Assembly: GCA_945881735.1 (NCBI GenBank)
Contig: CAMCVF010000010.1
Location: 1-64,000 of the forward strand
Direction of reading: 5' to 3'
Origin: Methylotenera oryzisoli
GTDB lineage: Bacteria; Pseudomonadota; Gammaproteobacteria; Burkholderiales; Methylophilaceae
DNA: 64,000 nt
The number at the start of each line of letters is the position of its first letter. The stretch's first letter is position 1. Position numbers and translations under genes: made by a program. Of the stretch, positions 45,912-55,617 are shown in pieces. A model generated the notes under the pieces. The model ran no database searches. It had not been told where the DNA came from and was given only the letters and a program-made list of their open reading frames with translations.

Positions 45912-48900
45912 TGTCATTGCCTGAGCTATCGATTAAACGCCACGTCCTCGCTTGGATGATATCTGGCGTCATAATTTTATTTGGCTTAATTGCTTATCAG
46001 CGTATTGGTGTAGATCGCATTCCATCTATCGATTTTCCGGTCATCATGGTCACCACCACTTTGCGTGGGGCAGATCCTGACGTGGTAGATACCAGCATTA
46101 CCAGCGTCATCGAATCTGCCATTAATACCACATCTGGTATAGACCATATTCAATCGGCCTCATCTCCTGGTGTATCTAGCGTCACTATTACATTTGCACT
46201 AGGCAAAGACATTGATGTGGCTTATAACGAAGTGCAGGCCAAGGTAAACCAAGTTTTGCGCCGTCTGCCTTCAGATACCGACCCGCCAACTGTACAAAAA
46301 GTAGATACAAACGCTTCGCCAGTAATTTGGCTGGCCTTAAGCGGCGACCGCACTGTTCAACAGCTTAATTTATACGCCAACAATGTGCTGAAGAAAAAGT
46401 TTGAAACCATTCAAGGCGTAGGCGAAGTGCAATTAGGCGGGCGTCGCGATCGCGTCATTCGCGTCAATGTCAACCCAGAGCGAATGGCGGCTTATAAGCT
46501 TACCGCTAACGATTTAATCACCGCGTTTAATCGCGAACACGTTCAATTGCCAGGCGGTTTTTTAGTCAGCAGCCAGGCAGAGCAATTGCTTAAACTTGAT
46601 CTCGAATTTCACGATGTGAAAGATCTCGCTAATTTAATCATCGTTTCAAACGCTGGCGCGCCCATTTACTTAAAAGACGTCGCAACGATTGAAGATGGCA
46701 TTACTGATAATAGACAAATAGCGCGCTACAACGGCAAACCTACAGTAGGCGTTGGCATGGTAAAAATCGCCAATGCCAACACAGTGGAAATTATCAATGA
46801 AGTATTACGGAAATTAGAAACCGAAGTGCGCCCCAATTTGCCCGCTGGCATGACGCTGGAAATTTCCACCAATGATTCTACTTTTATCAATCAGATGGTA
46901 GCTGGCCTTAAAGAGCACTTAATAGAAGGTACGCTGTTTGCTGCGCTAATTGTGCTCATTTTCATGCGCTCTTTTAGTTCGACTTTGATGATTTGTTTAG
47001 AGATTCCTGTCTCACTATTAGGCGCAATTGCCGTGATGTATTTTTCTGGCTACACCTTTAACAGTATGACGCTGCTAGCCTTGCTGCTGCTGATTGGCGT
47101 AGTGGTAGATGACGCGATTGTGGTGCGAGAGAGCATTTTGCGCCATATGTCTGGTGGGCTTAAGAATCTTAATTTAAACGACACAGTCGCAGTTGATACC
47201 AATCGTACGCAAGCCACCATCGACAAAGATGAAGTCGCTGAAATCGCTAGCATCAAGCGAGCAGTCGACGCCTATCGTACGCAAGTTACCATCGATGGCA
47301 GTCGCGAGGTGGTTTACGCGGTGCTCGCCTCATCGCTGTCGCTTGTTTGTATATTCGCGCCAGTGATATTTATGGATGGTGTTATTGGCATGTTTTTTAA
47401 ATCTTTTGCCGTGGTCGTGACTTTCGGCGTTTTGGTTTCACTGTTTGTTTCGCTCACACTCACACCGATGTTGTGCTCGCGCTATTTAAGCGTCTCGCCT
47501 AAAGAAAATGCGATTTATCGATTTTTTGGGCGTGTATTAACACACTTTGATAATATTTATAAAAAACTATTGAATTTTTCACTCACGCATCGCGGTTTAG
47601 TGTTGCTCGCAACCGCAGTATTTGTCGGATTAAGCGGTTATTACACGCTTAAAAATGTGGATAAAGACTTTGTGCCAGAAACCGACGAAGGCAGCTTTAG
47701 CATCAGCATCAAAACACCATTAGGCTCTAGTTTAGAATACACCGATTCGCGCATGAAATTAGTGGAAGAAATGTTGGCCAAGCACTCTGATGAAGTCGCT
47801 AGCTACTACTCCAGCATTGGTGGCGGCTCTCGCGGTCAGGTCAATCAGGGTAATATTAATGTTCGGCTAAAACCCAAAGAAGAACGTGAAAAAAGTCAGC
47901 AAACTCTCACTAAAGAGCTAAGAAAAGAGTTCGAAAACATTTCTGGCGTGCGCGCCATTCCATCAGCAGGTTCCATTGTTCGCGGCCAGCGTTCTGAGAA
48001 GCTTCAATTTAATCTGACAGGCGCGAATTTACAGGAGATTGGTCGTATATCAGCAGAGTTGCAGCAGGTGCTAAGTGCCGAGCCAGATATTGGCAAAGTT
48101 GATGTAGACGTACAGCTAGATTTACCACAACTTGGCATTAAAATTGATCGTGTACGAGCGGCTAATCTTGGCCTAACTGCCAGCGACGTTGCAACCGCTG
48201 TGAGTTTGTATGTTGGTGGCATTAATGTGGCTAAATATAATGACAACATCAGCGATGGCCAGCGTTACGATATTCGCCTAAGAACAAGCGAAAATGCGCT
48301 TAAACATACGTCCGACTTAAAGAAAATTTACTTGCGCAGTAGCAACGGCGAGCTAGTGAGGCTAGACGCAGTTGCAAGTTTTAAACCCGAGCTTGGTGCT
48401 GCCGTGATTGGACGCTACGATTTGCAATATGCGGTAAATTTTTATGCAAACCCAAACGTGCCACTAGGTGAGGCGGTAGATTTAGTGACTGAAACCACCA
48501 CAAAACTGGTGCCGCCAAGTTACAAAGTCAAATTTACAGGCCAAGCCGAAGAATTAGGCAAAACCATGAAAAATATGACCTTTGTGTTTTCGCTCGCTTT
48601 TGTGCTGCTTTACATGGTGCTAGCCAGCCAATTTAACTCTTTCGTTCAACCAATCATTATTATGCTGGCACAGCCGCTAGCCATTATCGGCGGGCTTATC
48701 GCGCTGTTACTCACTGGCAATACACTGAATATTTTCTCTATGATAGGCTTAGTGCTGCTCATCGGCTTAGTCGCTAAAAACTCCATTTTACTGGTGGATT
48801 TAACCAATCAGCTGCGTGATAAAGGCGCCAACATTGATGACGCCTTAAGAGAAGCTTGCCCAGTCAGATTGCGGCCAGTATTAATGACCTCACTCACCAT

Positions 48901-49087
48901 TATTTTAGCCCTACTCCCAGCCGCACTTGGTTTAGGCGCTGGCAGTGAAACCAATAAACCTTTATCTGTTGCTATTATTGGCGGCATGATTTCATCTACC
49001 CTGCTCACCTTGGTGGTTGTCCCAGCGGCGTATTCATTTGTGATGGGCGCGTTAAATAAGTTTGAGCATAGGCATCAACCGACCTAA
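45911..49087 (+). CDS. RND efflux pump, inner-membrane subunit, with a loop insertion
   Basis: This is a 1058-residue RND transporter of the AcrB/MdtB kind with 12 helices and two large periplasmic loops. The proton-relay pair is in GVVVDDAIVVRE. C-terminal LIGLVAKNSILLVDLTNQ matches the second repeat. Between the helix-4 segment RESILRHM and SREVVYAVLASS, where the family has about 15 residues, there are about 50. These include two related units NRTQATID and YRTQVTID. The extra residues explain the length beyond the usual 1020-1040. Substrates are unknown. Confidence 0.92.
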   Translation: MSLPELSIKRHVLAWMISGVIILFGLIAYQRIGVDRIPSIDFPVIMVTTTLRGADPDVVDTSITSVIESAINTTSGIDHIQSASSPGVSSVTITFALGKDIDVAYNEVQAKVNQVLRRLPSDTDPPTVQKVDTNASPVIWLALSGDRTVQQLNLYANNVLKKKFETIQGVGEVQLGGRRDRVIRVNVNPERMAAYKLTANDLITAFNREHVQLPGGFLVSSQAEQLLKLDLEFHDVKDLANLIIVSNAGAPIYLKDVATIEDGITDNRQIARYNGKPTVGVGMVKIANANTVEIINEVLRKLETEVRPNLPAGMTLEISTNDSTFINQMVAGLKEHLIEGTLFAALIVLIFMRSFSSTLMICLEIPVSLLGAIAVMYFSGYTFNSMTLLALLLLIGVVVDDAIVVRESILRHMSGGLKNLNLNDTVAVDTNRTQATIDKDEVAEIASIKRAVDAYRTQVTIDGSREVVYAVLASSLSLVCIFAPVIFMDGVIGMFFKSFAVVVTFGVLVSLFVSLTLTPMLCSRYLSVSPKENAIYRFFGRVLTHFDNIYKKLLNFSLTHRGLVLLATAVFVGLSGYYTLKNVDKDFVPETDEGSFSISIKTPLGSSLEYTDSRMKLVEEMLAKHSDEVASYYSSIGGGSRGQVNQGNINVRLKPKEEREKSQQTLTKELRKEFENISGVRAIPSAGSIVRGQRSEKLQFNLTGANLQEIGRISAELQQVLSAEPDIGKVDVDVQLDLPQLGIKIDRVRAANLGLTASDVATAVSLYVGGINVAKYNDNISDGQRYDIRLRTSENALKHTSDLKKIYLRSSNGELVRLDAVASFKPELGAAVIGRYDLQYAVNFYANPNVPLGEAVDLVTETTTKLVPPSYKVKFTGQAEELGKTMKNMTFVFSLAFVLLYMVLASQFNSFVQPIIIMLAQPLAIIGGLIALLLTGNTLNIFSMIGLVLLIGLVAKNSILLVDLTNQLRDKGANIDDALREACPVRLRPVLMTSLTIILALLPAALGLGAGSETNKPLSVAIIGGMISSTLLTLVVVPAAYSFVMGALNKFEHRHQPT

Positions 49088-49100
49088 AGTAGGCCATTAT

Positions 49101-49149
49101 TTTATCCTTGCAATATGCGGAATTAAGTTCCTATTTTGTAAGGATAAAC
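49101..49149. repeat. Long imperfect palindrome downstream of the RND pump
   Basis: TTTATCCTT at 49101-49109 pairs with AAGGATAAA at 49140-49148, and GGAA at 49119-49122 pairs with TTCC at 49128-49131. The result is one 48-nt hairpin with small mismatches. There is no T run. It may be a terminator-like structure or one copy of a dispersed palindromic repeat. Confidence 0.5.
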
Positions 49150-49244
49150 AGTCAAAATCTCTATCCAATTATCAAAAAAAACGTCTAAAGTATTTTCAAT
49201 ATAAATTCAAAACTGATTACTATACATTTTTGTTTTAACTGGAT

Positions 49245-49778
49245 TTAGCGCTTAATAATTTTAACCAAATACTCCAGTGTTAAGCCAGCCACCTTGGGTT
49301 GCCATAGCGCACTATTTTCTGGGAAGTTTTTAAACTCACCGCTGCGCGCATAGCCTAGGCGCTCATAAAAAGCGATTAGCTCTTCACGAAGGGTAATCAC
49401 TGCCATATGAAAACCCACAACGCGCCACTCTCTAAAAGTCATGGCTTCGGCGGCATGTATCATGGTTGTACCGTGGCCTTTATTTTGCAGAGTTGGTTTT
49501 ACAGCAATCATGCCTAGATGGGCGATATTCCTGCCGTAGGCATCTTGGCGCTCACAGCAAATGGTGGCCACTATTTGGTCGCGCAATACCCCCACTAACA
49601 TAAACGCGTCATCGCGCTTAATAATGCTGGCGACTTCTTGTGTGGTAGTGCGCAAACCATCCAAAATATCGGCTTCTGTGGTCCAGCCTGCGCGGCTACT
49701 TTCACCGCGATAGGAAGAGTTGATGAGTGCGGCAATATCTTGCGCGTCGACCAGTTCGGCCTTATGAAAATGCAGCAT
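49245..49778 (-). CDS. GNAT-family N-acetyltransferase
   Basis: This is a 177-residue GNAT protein. Motif A with the acetyl-CoA loop is MIAVKPTLQNKGHGTTMI, and motif B is FYERLGYARSGEF. The N-terminus FHKAELVDAQDIAALIN is typical. The substrate is not recognisable. It stands alone between the pump and the transporter gene. Confidence 0.85.
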   Translation of the reverse strand: MLHFHKAELVDAQDIAALINSSYRGESSRAGWTTEADILDGLRTTTQEVASIIKRDDAFMLVGVLRDQIVATICCERQDAYGRNIAHLGMIAVKPTLQNKGHGTTMIHAAEAMTFREWRVVGFHMAVITLREELIAFYERLGYARSGEFKNFPENSALWQPKVAGLTLEYLVKIIKR

Positions 49779-49866
49779 GAAAATAGTTAATTTCTAATGA
49801 GTTAATGACTTTATTAAAATCATTTAATTTCAAGCGAATTAAATTCAAATGAGCTAATTTTGGATA

Positions 49867-51102
49867 TTAAGTTTTACTCACTAATTTTTGTACAACTAAA
49901 CTGCCAATCATATCGCCCTGTACATTTACGGTGGTGCGTATTGTATCTAGCAGCCTATCAATCGGTAATAAAATCGCAATCGCCTCCGCTGGTAATCCTA
50001 CACTTTGCAACACCATCACCATGGTCACCATACCGGCGCTAGGAATACCTGGTGCCCCAACGGCGGCTATCATGGCGGTGAAGAAGACAATTAACTGCTG
50101 CACAAAGCTAAGCTCTATACCCACTAAGTTAGCAATGAACAAAGCCGCTGCCGCTTCATATAATGCTGTACCATCCATATTTATAGTGGCGCCCAACGGC
50201 ACAACAAAACCAGCAATTTCGGGTTTTACATGCAAATGTTGCGTGGTGCAACGCATGGTAACGGGCAGTGTAGCACTGCTTGAACTAGTAGCGAATGCGG
50301 TAATTAAAGCCTCACGCGCGCCGCGCCAAAACCATAATGGTGTTTTACCTGTAATCAAATACAGTAATAACGGCAATATCACCAAGCCATGTAGCAATGT
50401 GGTACCAACCACCACGATCATAAATTTTGCCATAGTGCCGAGCATTACGGTGTCTTGGCTGGCAACTAACTTAATTAATAAAGCCGCAATACCAAACGGC
50501 GCTAGCACCATCACCCAGCCAACAATTCGCATGGTAAGCTCTAAACATTCTTGCAATAAGCCTAAAATATTCTTATATCTTTCGCCGCCAACTACCAGAG
50601 CTATGCCTAAAATCAGCGCAAATATCACCACAGCCAGAACATTTCCTGTTGCCAAAGCCGCAAAAGGATTCATAAATAAGCCATGCAAAAGCTGTGTAAT
50701 AAATTCAGGTAACGGAAGCTGCTGTGCTTGAAAATTTTGTATAGAGTCGGCAAACATCGCCATTTGCAGGCCAGTGCCGGGCTTAAAATAATTGCTGGTA
50801 AGCAAGCCCAAAGCCACTGCAATCGCCATGGTAAAAGCAAAGAAAACTAAAGTGGTGACCCAAACGCGATGCATCTGGCTGTGCTGCCGCAAATTGGCAA
50901 TTCCCACTGCAATGCTGCAAAATACCAACGGTATTAAAATCATTTTAAGCAAATCGATAAACAGCGTACCGATTAGACCAGATGTGTATAAACCACCTTG
51001 AACTAGGCCATTTTCAGCGCCCAAACTATGAAAATATAGGCCAATTAAAACGCCGAAAAATGCGCCCAGTAAAATTTGTGTATTTAGGCTGGGTACTTTC
51101 AT
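49867..51102 (-). CDS. Dicarboxylate/amino acid:cation symporter (DAACS)
   Basis: This is a 411-residue GltP/DctA-family carrier. Markers are the Ser-rich hairpin TAFATSSSSATLPVTMR, the substrate and sodium region GATINMDGTALYEA, and GAPGIPSAGMVTMVMVL (second hairpin). It has eight helices. Glutamate/aspartate versus C4-dicarboxylate preference cannot be decided from sequence. It follows the rRNA methyltransferase gene by 6 nt. Confidence 0.92.
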   Translation of the reverse strand: MKVPSLNTQILLGAFFGVLIGLYFHSLGAENGLVQGGLYTSGLIGTLFIDLLKMILIPLVFCSIAVGIANLRQHSQMHRVWVTTLVFFAFTMAIAVALGLLTSNYFKPGTGLQMAMFADSIQNFQAQQLPLPEFITQLLHGLFMNPFAALATGNVLAVVIFALILGIALVVGGERYKNILGLLQECLELTMRIVGWVMVLAPFGIAALLIKLVASQDTVMLGTMAKFMIVVVGTTLLHGLVILPLLLYLITGKTPLWFWRGAREALITAFATSSSSATLPVTMRCTTQHLHVKPEIAGFVVPLGATINMDGTALYEAAAALFIANLVGIELSFVQQLIVFFTAMIAAVGAPGIPSAGMVTMVMVLQSVGLPAEAIAILLPIDRLLDTIRTTVNVQGDMIGSLVVQKLVSKT

Positions 51103-51108
51103 TTCTAA

Positions 51109-52587
51109 TTAGGCTTTGTCTGCTTTGCTGACTTTTGGTGCTGCAGCTTTTACTTTTATAGATGGCGCTTTTTTGGCAACTACAATTTTTTTAGGAACTG
51201 CTTCTTGTTCAAGCACTTCTAATTCATCCGCGACGGCTAGTTTTATATGTTCAATAATCTCGACTGCCTCTTCAACAGTTTCTGGCGACATTTTTACCTC
51301 ATTATCGGTTGGATTGATTTTTTCAAACACTGCAGCAAAGAAACCATCTGTGCCATGCAAGTGCGGCAATAGTTTTAAATAATCACCAGTATCTAGTTTG
51401 ATTTGCTGATGACTTAATACTATATTCGCGGGAATTAATTTAAAATCAGGATTTGCTCTTAAAAAAGCTTCGGCAATCGCCTCATTTTCATCCTTCAATA
51501 AGCTGCATGTGGCATAAATCAAGCGGCCGCCTGTTTTAGTCAGCTTGGCGGCGCGCGCCAAAATATTGGTTTGTTTAATATAAAGCTCAGCAATATCCGC
51601 CTCTTCAAAACGCCACTTTAAATCGGGGTTACGGCGCAGCGTACCAAAGCCACTGCATGGGGCATCGACTAGCACACGGTCAAATTTGCCATTAAGGCGC
51701 TTTAATTTAGGGTCTATTTCAGAGCTAATGACTTGAGCGTGCAAATTAGATAAGCCTGAACGTTTTAGACGTTTGCCTAAGTTAAACAAACGTTTTTCTG
51801 AAATATCAAACGCATACAAGCGGCCAGTATTTTTCATTAACGCGCCAATCGCCAGTGTTTTTCCACCAGCGCCTGCACAAAAGTCTGCTACCATTTGGCC
51901 GCGTTTTGGTGCAACTAAATACGCCAATAGCTGGCTGCCTTCATCCTGAACTTCAATTTTGCCCGCTTCAAACAATACGTGTTTGCTAATGTTTAAACGC
52001 GCACCCATGCGAATACCGATGGGCGAATACGGCGTTACTTCTATCATATTATCTTTAATGGTGTTTTCGGACAGCATGCGCGCCAATACTTCTTCTCGCG
52101 TACCTTTAATGGTGTTCACACGCAAATCTAAGGCGGCTTGCTCAAACATACTGCGGCAAATGGTTAGCGCTTCGGCTTCGCCATATTGTGCTACCAGCTT
52201 GTTCCAGAGCCAATCGCGAACATCGGCCTGCACAGGCAAGGGGAAATCTTGGGTCGATTTAGCTTTAATCGCATGTGCCCACTCGGTTTGTTGCTCATTT
52301 AAAATCGGCTCTAATTCGCGGATACTTTTGCCTTGAACGCGCAATAACCACGCCAAAATCAGCTTACGCGCGTCATCTGGGTCATTCGCCTCATTAGCAG
52401 TTACTGCGCTTAAATAACGTAAACGACGCAAAACACCATAAACGCTTTCTGCCACAAATGCGCGATCCTTGGTGCCAAGTTCACGATTATTGCGAAAAAA
52501 ATCGCCTAATTTGGCATCGGCAGGGCTATTAAAATCCAGCAGATTAGTGAGTAGCATAGCTGCTTGGCGCAGCAAATTTGGGGTCAT
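51109..52587 (-). CDS. rsmB: 16S rRNA m5C methyltransferase, RsmB/NOP2 family, with Lys/Ala tail
   Basis: This is a 492-residue RNA m5C methyltransferase. The SAM site is DFCAGAGGKTLAIG. The two catalytic cysteines are in DAPCSGFGTLRRNPD and YATCSLLKDENE. An N-terminal helical RNA-binding region covers about 1-130. The last 70 or so residues are low complexity with AKKAPSIKVKAAAPK, outside the normal domain. The RsmB name rests on family similarity; related RsmF-like enzymes are possible. Confidence 0.82.
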   Translation of the reverse strand: MTPNLLRQAAMLLTNLLDFNSPADAKLGDFFRNNRELGTKDRAFVAESVYGVLRRLRYLSAVTANEANDPDDARKLILAWLLRVQGKSIRELEPILNEQQTEWAHAIKAKSTQDFPLPVQADVRDWLWNKLVAQYGEAEALTICRSMFEQAALDLRVNTIKGTREEVLARMLSENTIKDNMIEVTPYSPIGIRMGARLNISKHVLFEAGKIEVQDEGSQLLAYLVAPKRGQMVADFCAGAGGKTLAIGALMKNTGRLYAFDISEKRLFNLGKRLKRSGLSNLHAQVISSEIDPKLKRLNGKFDRVLVDAPCSGFGTLRRNPDLKWRFEEADIAELYIKQTNILARAAKLTKTGGRLIYATCSLLKDENEAIAEAFLRANPDFKLIPANIVLSHQQIKLDTGDYLKLLPHLHGTDGFFAAVFEKINPTDNEVKMSPETVEEAVEIIEHIKLAVADELEVLEQEAVPKKIVVAKKAPSIKVKAAAPKVSKADKA

Positions 52588-52610
52588 TTTATAATCTTAA
52601 ATATCTAAAG

Positions 52611-53720
52611 TTAATTGCTTGTTGGCGGTGTCGTTCTAATACGGTTTGCAACTAATTCGTACACTCTACCTTTTTTTTCTGTTTTGCGAATTTTTACCGG
52701 CAGATATTCATAATCAAGTGCCAACCAAAGCTCTGTTTTTTCATCCGAATTTTCACTTTCATGGAAAATATGGATGGTTTTAATTTCGCCTAGCGGGGTA
52801 TTAATATTTTCCTCACCGCTAAAACTGTAAGTATAACTGGTCAATTTTTTGCCGGTAGCAATACTAATTTGCATGCGCTCCAAGGGTGCCAAAAACATAA
52901 ATTGATACATAAAACTTAATAAATCTTGTGCGCCTTCTTCAATTTCTGCTGTTTTTGTGCCTTGGGACGTAATTAAATTGACGGTTTTAGTTTGCCAATT
53001 AAATTTAGCGGCATAAGTTTTGTTACTTTTATTGCCATATTGATACAAATAATTATCAGGCTGCAAACCTCTTTTAGTGAGCTGACCAGAGCTTGTTTGC
53101 AATAAATCAGAAACTATTAAGGCCGCCAAACCATCCGGCTTAATCAAACTCGTAAGTTGGTATTGCTTGCCATCTATTACGTTAAATACAATTTTGGCAC
53201 TACCTTCAGTGGCGCCATCTATCTGCGTTCTAACATCAAAATTGGTTTCTACGTATGGATAAGCATTTTCATTAATAACCAAGTCTTCATCAACTGCTTG
53301 CGGAGCGGTTCCAACTTCATCGCTAGCTTCAGGCGATGCGACTAAATCCGACTGCTGTATATTCTGAGGATTTGATTCTGACGTTATTGCTTGGAAATTG
53401 GTCGAATTAAATTCAGCTGGCAACGGCTCTAAAATCGTTTCTGAATCTCCAATTATTTCGGGTTGAGGCATAGAAGCGGGCACAGTCTGAGGAGATTGCG
53501 CTAGTTTGTTATTAAAAACCTCTTCTCTTATTACCACTTTTTTAGTCATCTTTGAAGCTTGTAATCTTGCTTCAATTGCTTGATTTTTTTGTTTCAGGGT
53601 AGGTAAGTACAGATCAAAGCTACCCACCAAATAAGCATGTAAAACGGCAGAAACAACAATGGCTAGCACTAGTTTTTTAGTGCTACCATCCCTAATGAAT
53701 TGCTCATCATTATTCCACAT
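52611..53720 (-). CDS. DUF3108 protein with N-terminal membrane anchor
   Basis: This 369-residue protein has an N-terminal helix (KLVLAIVVSAVLHAYLVGSF) like the anchor of TonB-type proteins, then a disordered linker of about 130 residues. A C-terminal DUF3108 domain begins near 155 (KIVFNVIDGKQYQLTSLIK). The domain shares GAQDLLSFMYQFMFLAPLER and TGKKLTSYTYS with its neighbour. It overlaps the upstream paralogue by 11 nt. The function is unknown. Confidence 0.83.
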   Translation of the reverse strand: MWNNDEQFIRDGSTKKLVLAIVVSAVLHAYLVGSFDLYLPTLKQKNQAIEARLQASKMTKKVVIREEVFNNKLAQSPQTVPASMPQPEIIGDSETILEPLPAEFNSTNFQAITSESNPQNIQQSDLVASPEASDEVGTAPQAVDEDLVINENAYPYVETNFDVRTQIDGATEGSAKIVFNVIDGKQYQLTSLIKPDGLAALIVSDLLQTSSGQLTKRGLQPDNYLYQYGNKSNKTYAAKFNWQTKTVNLITSQGTKTAEIEEGAQDLLSFMYQFMFLAPLERMQISIATGKKLTSYTYSFSGEENINTPLGEIKTIHIFHESENSDEKTELWLALDYEYLPVKIRKTEKKGRVYELVANRIRTTPPTSN

Positions 53721-54417
53721 GTATTTTAGTTAGTGTTTGCTCAAAATTGGCGCCATCTTCATCGGTTAATCTATATTGCACGGGTAAATAATACTGATCT
53801 TGTGCCAACCATAACTGTTTATTGTCTTCGCCAACAGCAGGCTCGTTGGCAATATGAAGCGTTTTAAATTGCGTGTTAGCAGCGTTTAATTTTAAGTCAC
53901 GTGCTACAACTTTGTATTGATATTGATCTAGCTTTTTGCCTGTGGTTAAGGTGACATTGATCTTTTGTGCCGCGCGCACTTTTTCAGGCATAAACATAAA
54001 CTGGTAGGCATAACTCAATAAATCTTGCGTGCCTTTTTCTAGCGCTTGCGTTCTAGCTTCTCCTTTTACTTGCATATTCAACGTGTTATTAGCCCAATCA
54101 AAATCACTAATCAGCGATTTTCTTCTATTGTCACCTTGATGCAATTCAAAATGTTTGGGTTCTAAGCCTTGTTTGTTAACGCTGCCACTGCTGGACAATT
54201 TGCGTTGACCTAATAGCGCGTATACGCCAACGCCTTTTGTGACTGACTCAATTTTATATTGACGTCCATCTTGGCTAAAATTTTCGACTACATTGGCAAA
54301 TAATTTACCATCGCGCTTTAATTCATATTCAAGCTGAATTTTTTGGGGGGCGGCTTGCGCTATTAAACCAAAAAAAATAAGGCAAAAGAAAATAATACAT
54401 AAGTTAAGGTTAAACAT
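53710..54417 (-). CDS. DUF3108 secreted protein
   Basis: This is a 235-residue exported protein with a signal peptide (about 22 residues, ending IAQAAP) and one DUF3108 domain. Conserved stretches are LEYELKRDGKLFANV, TQDLLSYAYQFMFMPEK and TGKKLDQYQYKV. It is a paralogue of the following membrane-anchored protein and probably arose by tandem duplication. DUF3108 proteins are periplasmic beta-rich proteins without an assigned role. Confidence 0.84.
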   Translation of the reverse strand: MFNLNLCIIFFCLIFFGLIAQAAPQKIQLEYELKRDGKLFANVVENFSQDGRQYKIESVTKGVGVYALLGQRKLSSSGSVNKQGLEPKHFELHQGDNRRKSLISDFDWANNTLNMQVKGEARTQALEKGTQDLLSYAYQFMFMPEKVRAAQKINVTLTTGKKLDQYQYKVVARDLKLNAANTQFKTLHIANEPAVGEDNKQLWLAQDQYYLPVQYRLTDEDGANFEQTLTKIHVE

Positions 54418-54448
54418 CTATTTTCCAAACAATTGAATAAAACTGTTT

Positions 54449-54471
54449 AACGCACACGTTACGTATGCGTT
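54449..54471 (-). terminator. Hairpin after purM
   Basis: AACGCACACG at 54449-54458 pairs with CGTATGCGTT at 54462-54471 (one G:U) around a 3-nt loop, 7 nt beyond the purM stop. On the minus strand the following sequence AAACAGTTTTATT has a short T run, so termination is plausible. Confidence 0.55.
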
Positions 54472-54477
54472 GTCTGG

Positions 54478-55524
54478 TTACACAACAATAGTAGCTGCCT
54501 CATTAGCATTTTGTGCACGAATTGCACCAACTTCATACACCGTTTCACCGGCCGACTCTAATAGTTGCTTAGCCGCTACTGCATCCGCTTTAGCCACAAT
54601 CACCACCATACCAATGCCGCAGTTAAAGGTTCTGTACATCTCGCTGTGCGTGATATTGCCTTGCGCTTGTAGCCATTTAAATAAAGGCGGCAAATCCCAA
54701 CTTTTAGCGTTGATTTCGGCTGTTAATCCAACCGGTAAAACGCGTGGAATATTCTCGGTAATGCCTCCACCCGTAATATGTGCCATACCTTTTACAGTTA
54801 ATGCCTCAATTAATTTAAGCAGCGATTTCACGTAAATTTTGGTGGGAGCCATCACTACATCTTTGAATTTTCTGCCATGAAAGTCGGATTCGAAATCAAT
54901 GCCAGAGTTACTAATCAGCTTACGAATCAATGAGTAACCGTTTGAGTGCGCGCCGCTTGAAGCTAAGCCGAGGACTACGTCGCCTGCGGCAATATTCAAG
55001 CCATTGATGATTTTTTCTTTATCCACACAACCCACTGCAAAACCCGCTAAATCATACTCACCCGCTGGGTACATGCCTGGCATTTCTGCCGTTTCGCCAC
55101 CGACTAGCGCGCAACCTGATTGTTCGCAGCCTGCTGCAATGCCTTTAATGACTTGCGCCGCCGTGCCTACTTCTAGTTTGCCACAGGCAAAATAATCAAG
55201 GAAAAATAACGGCTCTGCGCCCTGCACTAAAATATCATTCACACTCATAGCGACTAAATCGATGCCAACAGTGTCATGCTTATTTAGCTGAAACGCTAGT
55301 TTTAATTTTGTGCCCACGCCATCAGTGCCAGAAACCAGTACAGGATTTTTAAACTTTTTAGGCATTTCAAACAATGAGCCAAAACCGCCAATCCCAGCCA
55401 ACACTTCTGGGCGCATGGTACGTCTAGCATAGGGCTTAATTTGCTCTACTAAAGCATCGCCTGCTTCCATATTAACGCCCGCATCGCGGTAACTAATAGA
55501 GTTTGTTGGATTATTGGTGTTCAA
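54478..55524 (-). CDS. purM: Phosphoribosylformylglycinamidine cyclo-ligase
   Basis: PurM (AIR synthetase) closes the imidazole ring in purine synthesis. The protein shows [37 protein letters not shown] and [17 protein letters not shown] favour the TTG at 55524 (348 residues) with GAGA upstream. The longer frame from a GTG at 55557 lacks a ribosome site and adds residues not usual in the family. It is divergent from the PerM-type gene. Confidence 0.93.
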   Translation of the reverse strand: MNTNNPTNSISYRDAGVNMEAGDALVEQIKPYARRTMRPEVLAGIGGFGSLFEMPKKFKNPVLVSGTDGVGTKLKLAFQLNKHDTVGIDLVAMSVNDILVQGAEPLFFLDYFACGKLEVGTAAQVIKGIAAGCEQSGCALVGGETAEMPGMYPAGEYDLAGFAVGCVDKEKIINGLNIAAGDVVLGLASSGAHSNGYSLIRKLISNSGIDFESDFHGRKFKDVVMAPTKIYVKSLLKLIEALTVKGMAHITGGGITENIPRVLPVGLTAEINAKSWDLPPLFKWLQAQGNITHSEMYRTFNCGIGMVVIVAKADAVAAKQLLESAGETVYEVGAIRAQNANEAATIVV

Positions 55525-55617
55525 AACTGTTCTCGATTCAATTAAATGCAATATCACTATTCAAGTTAAGTATAATTTTAACTTATCTGATATTTAAATT
55601 CATAATTTAATCCAACC

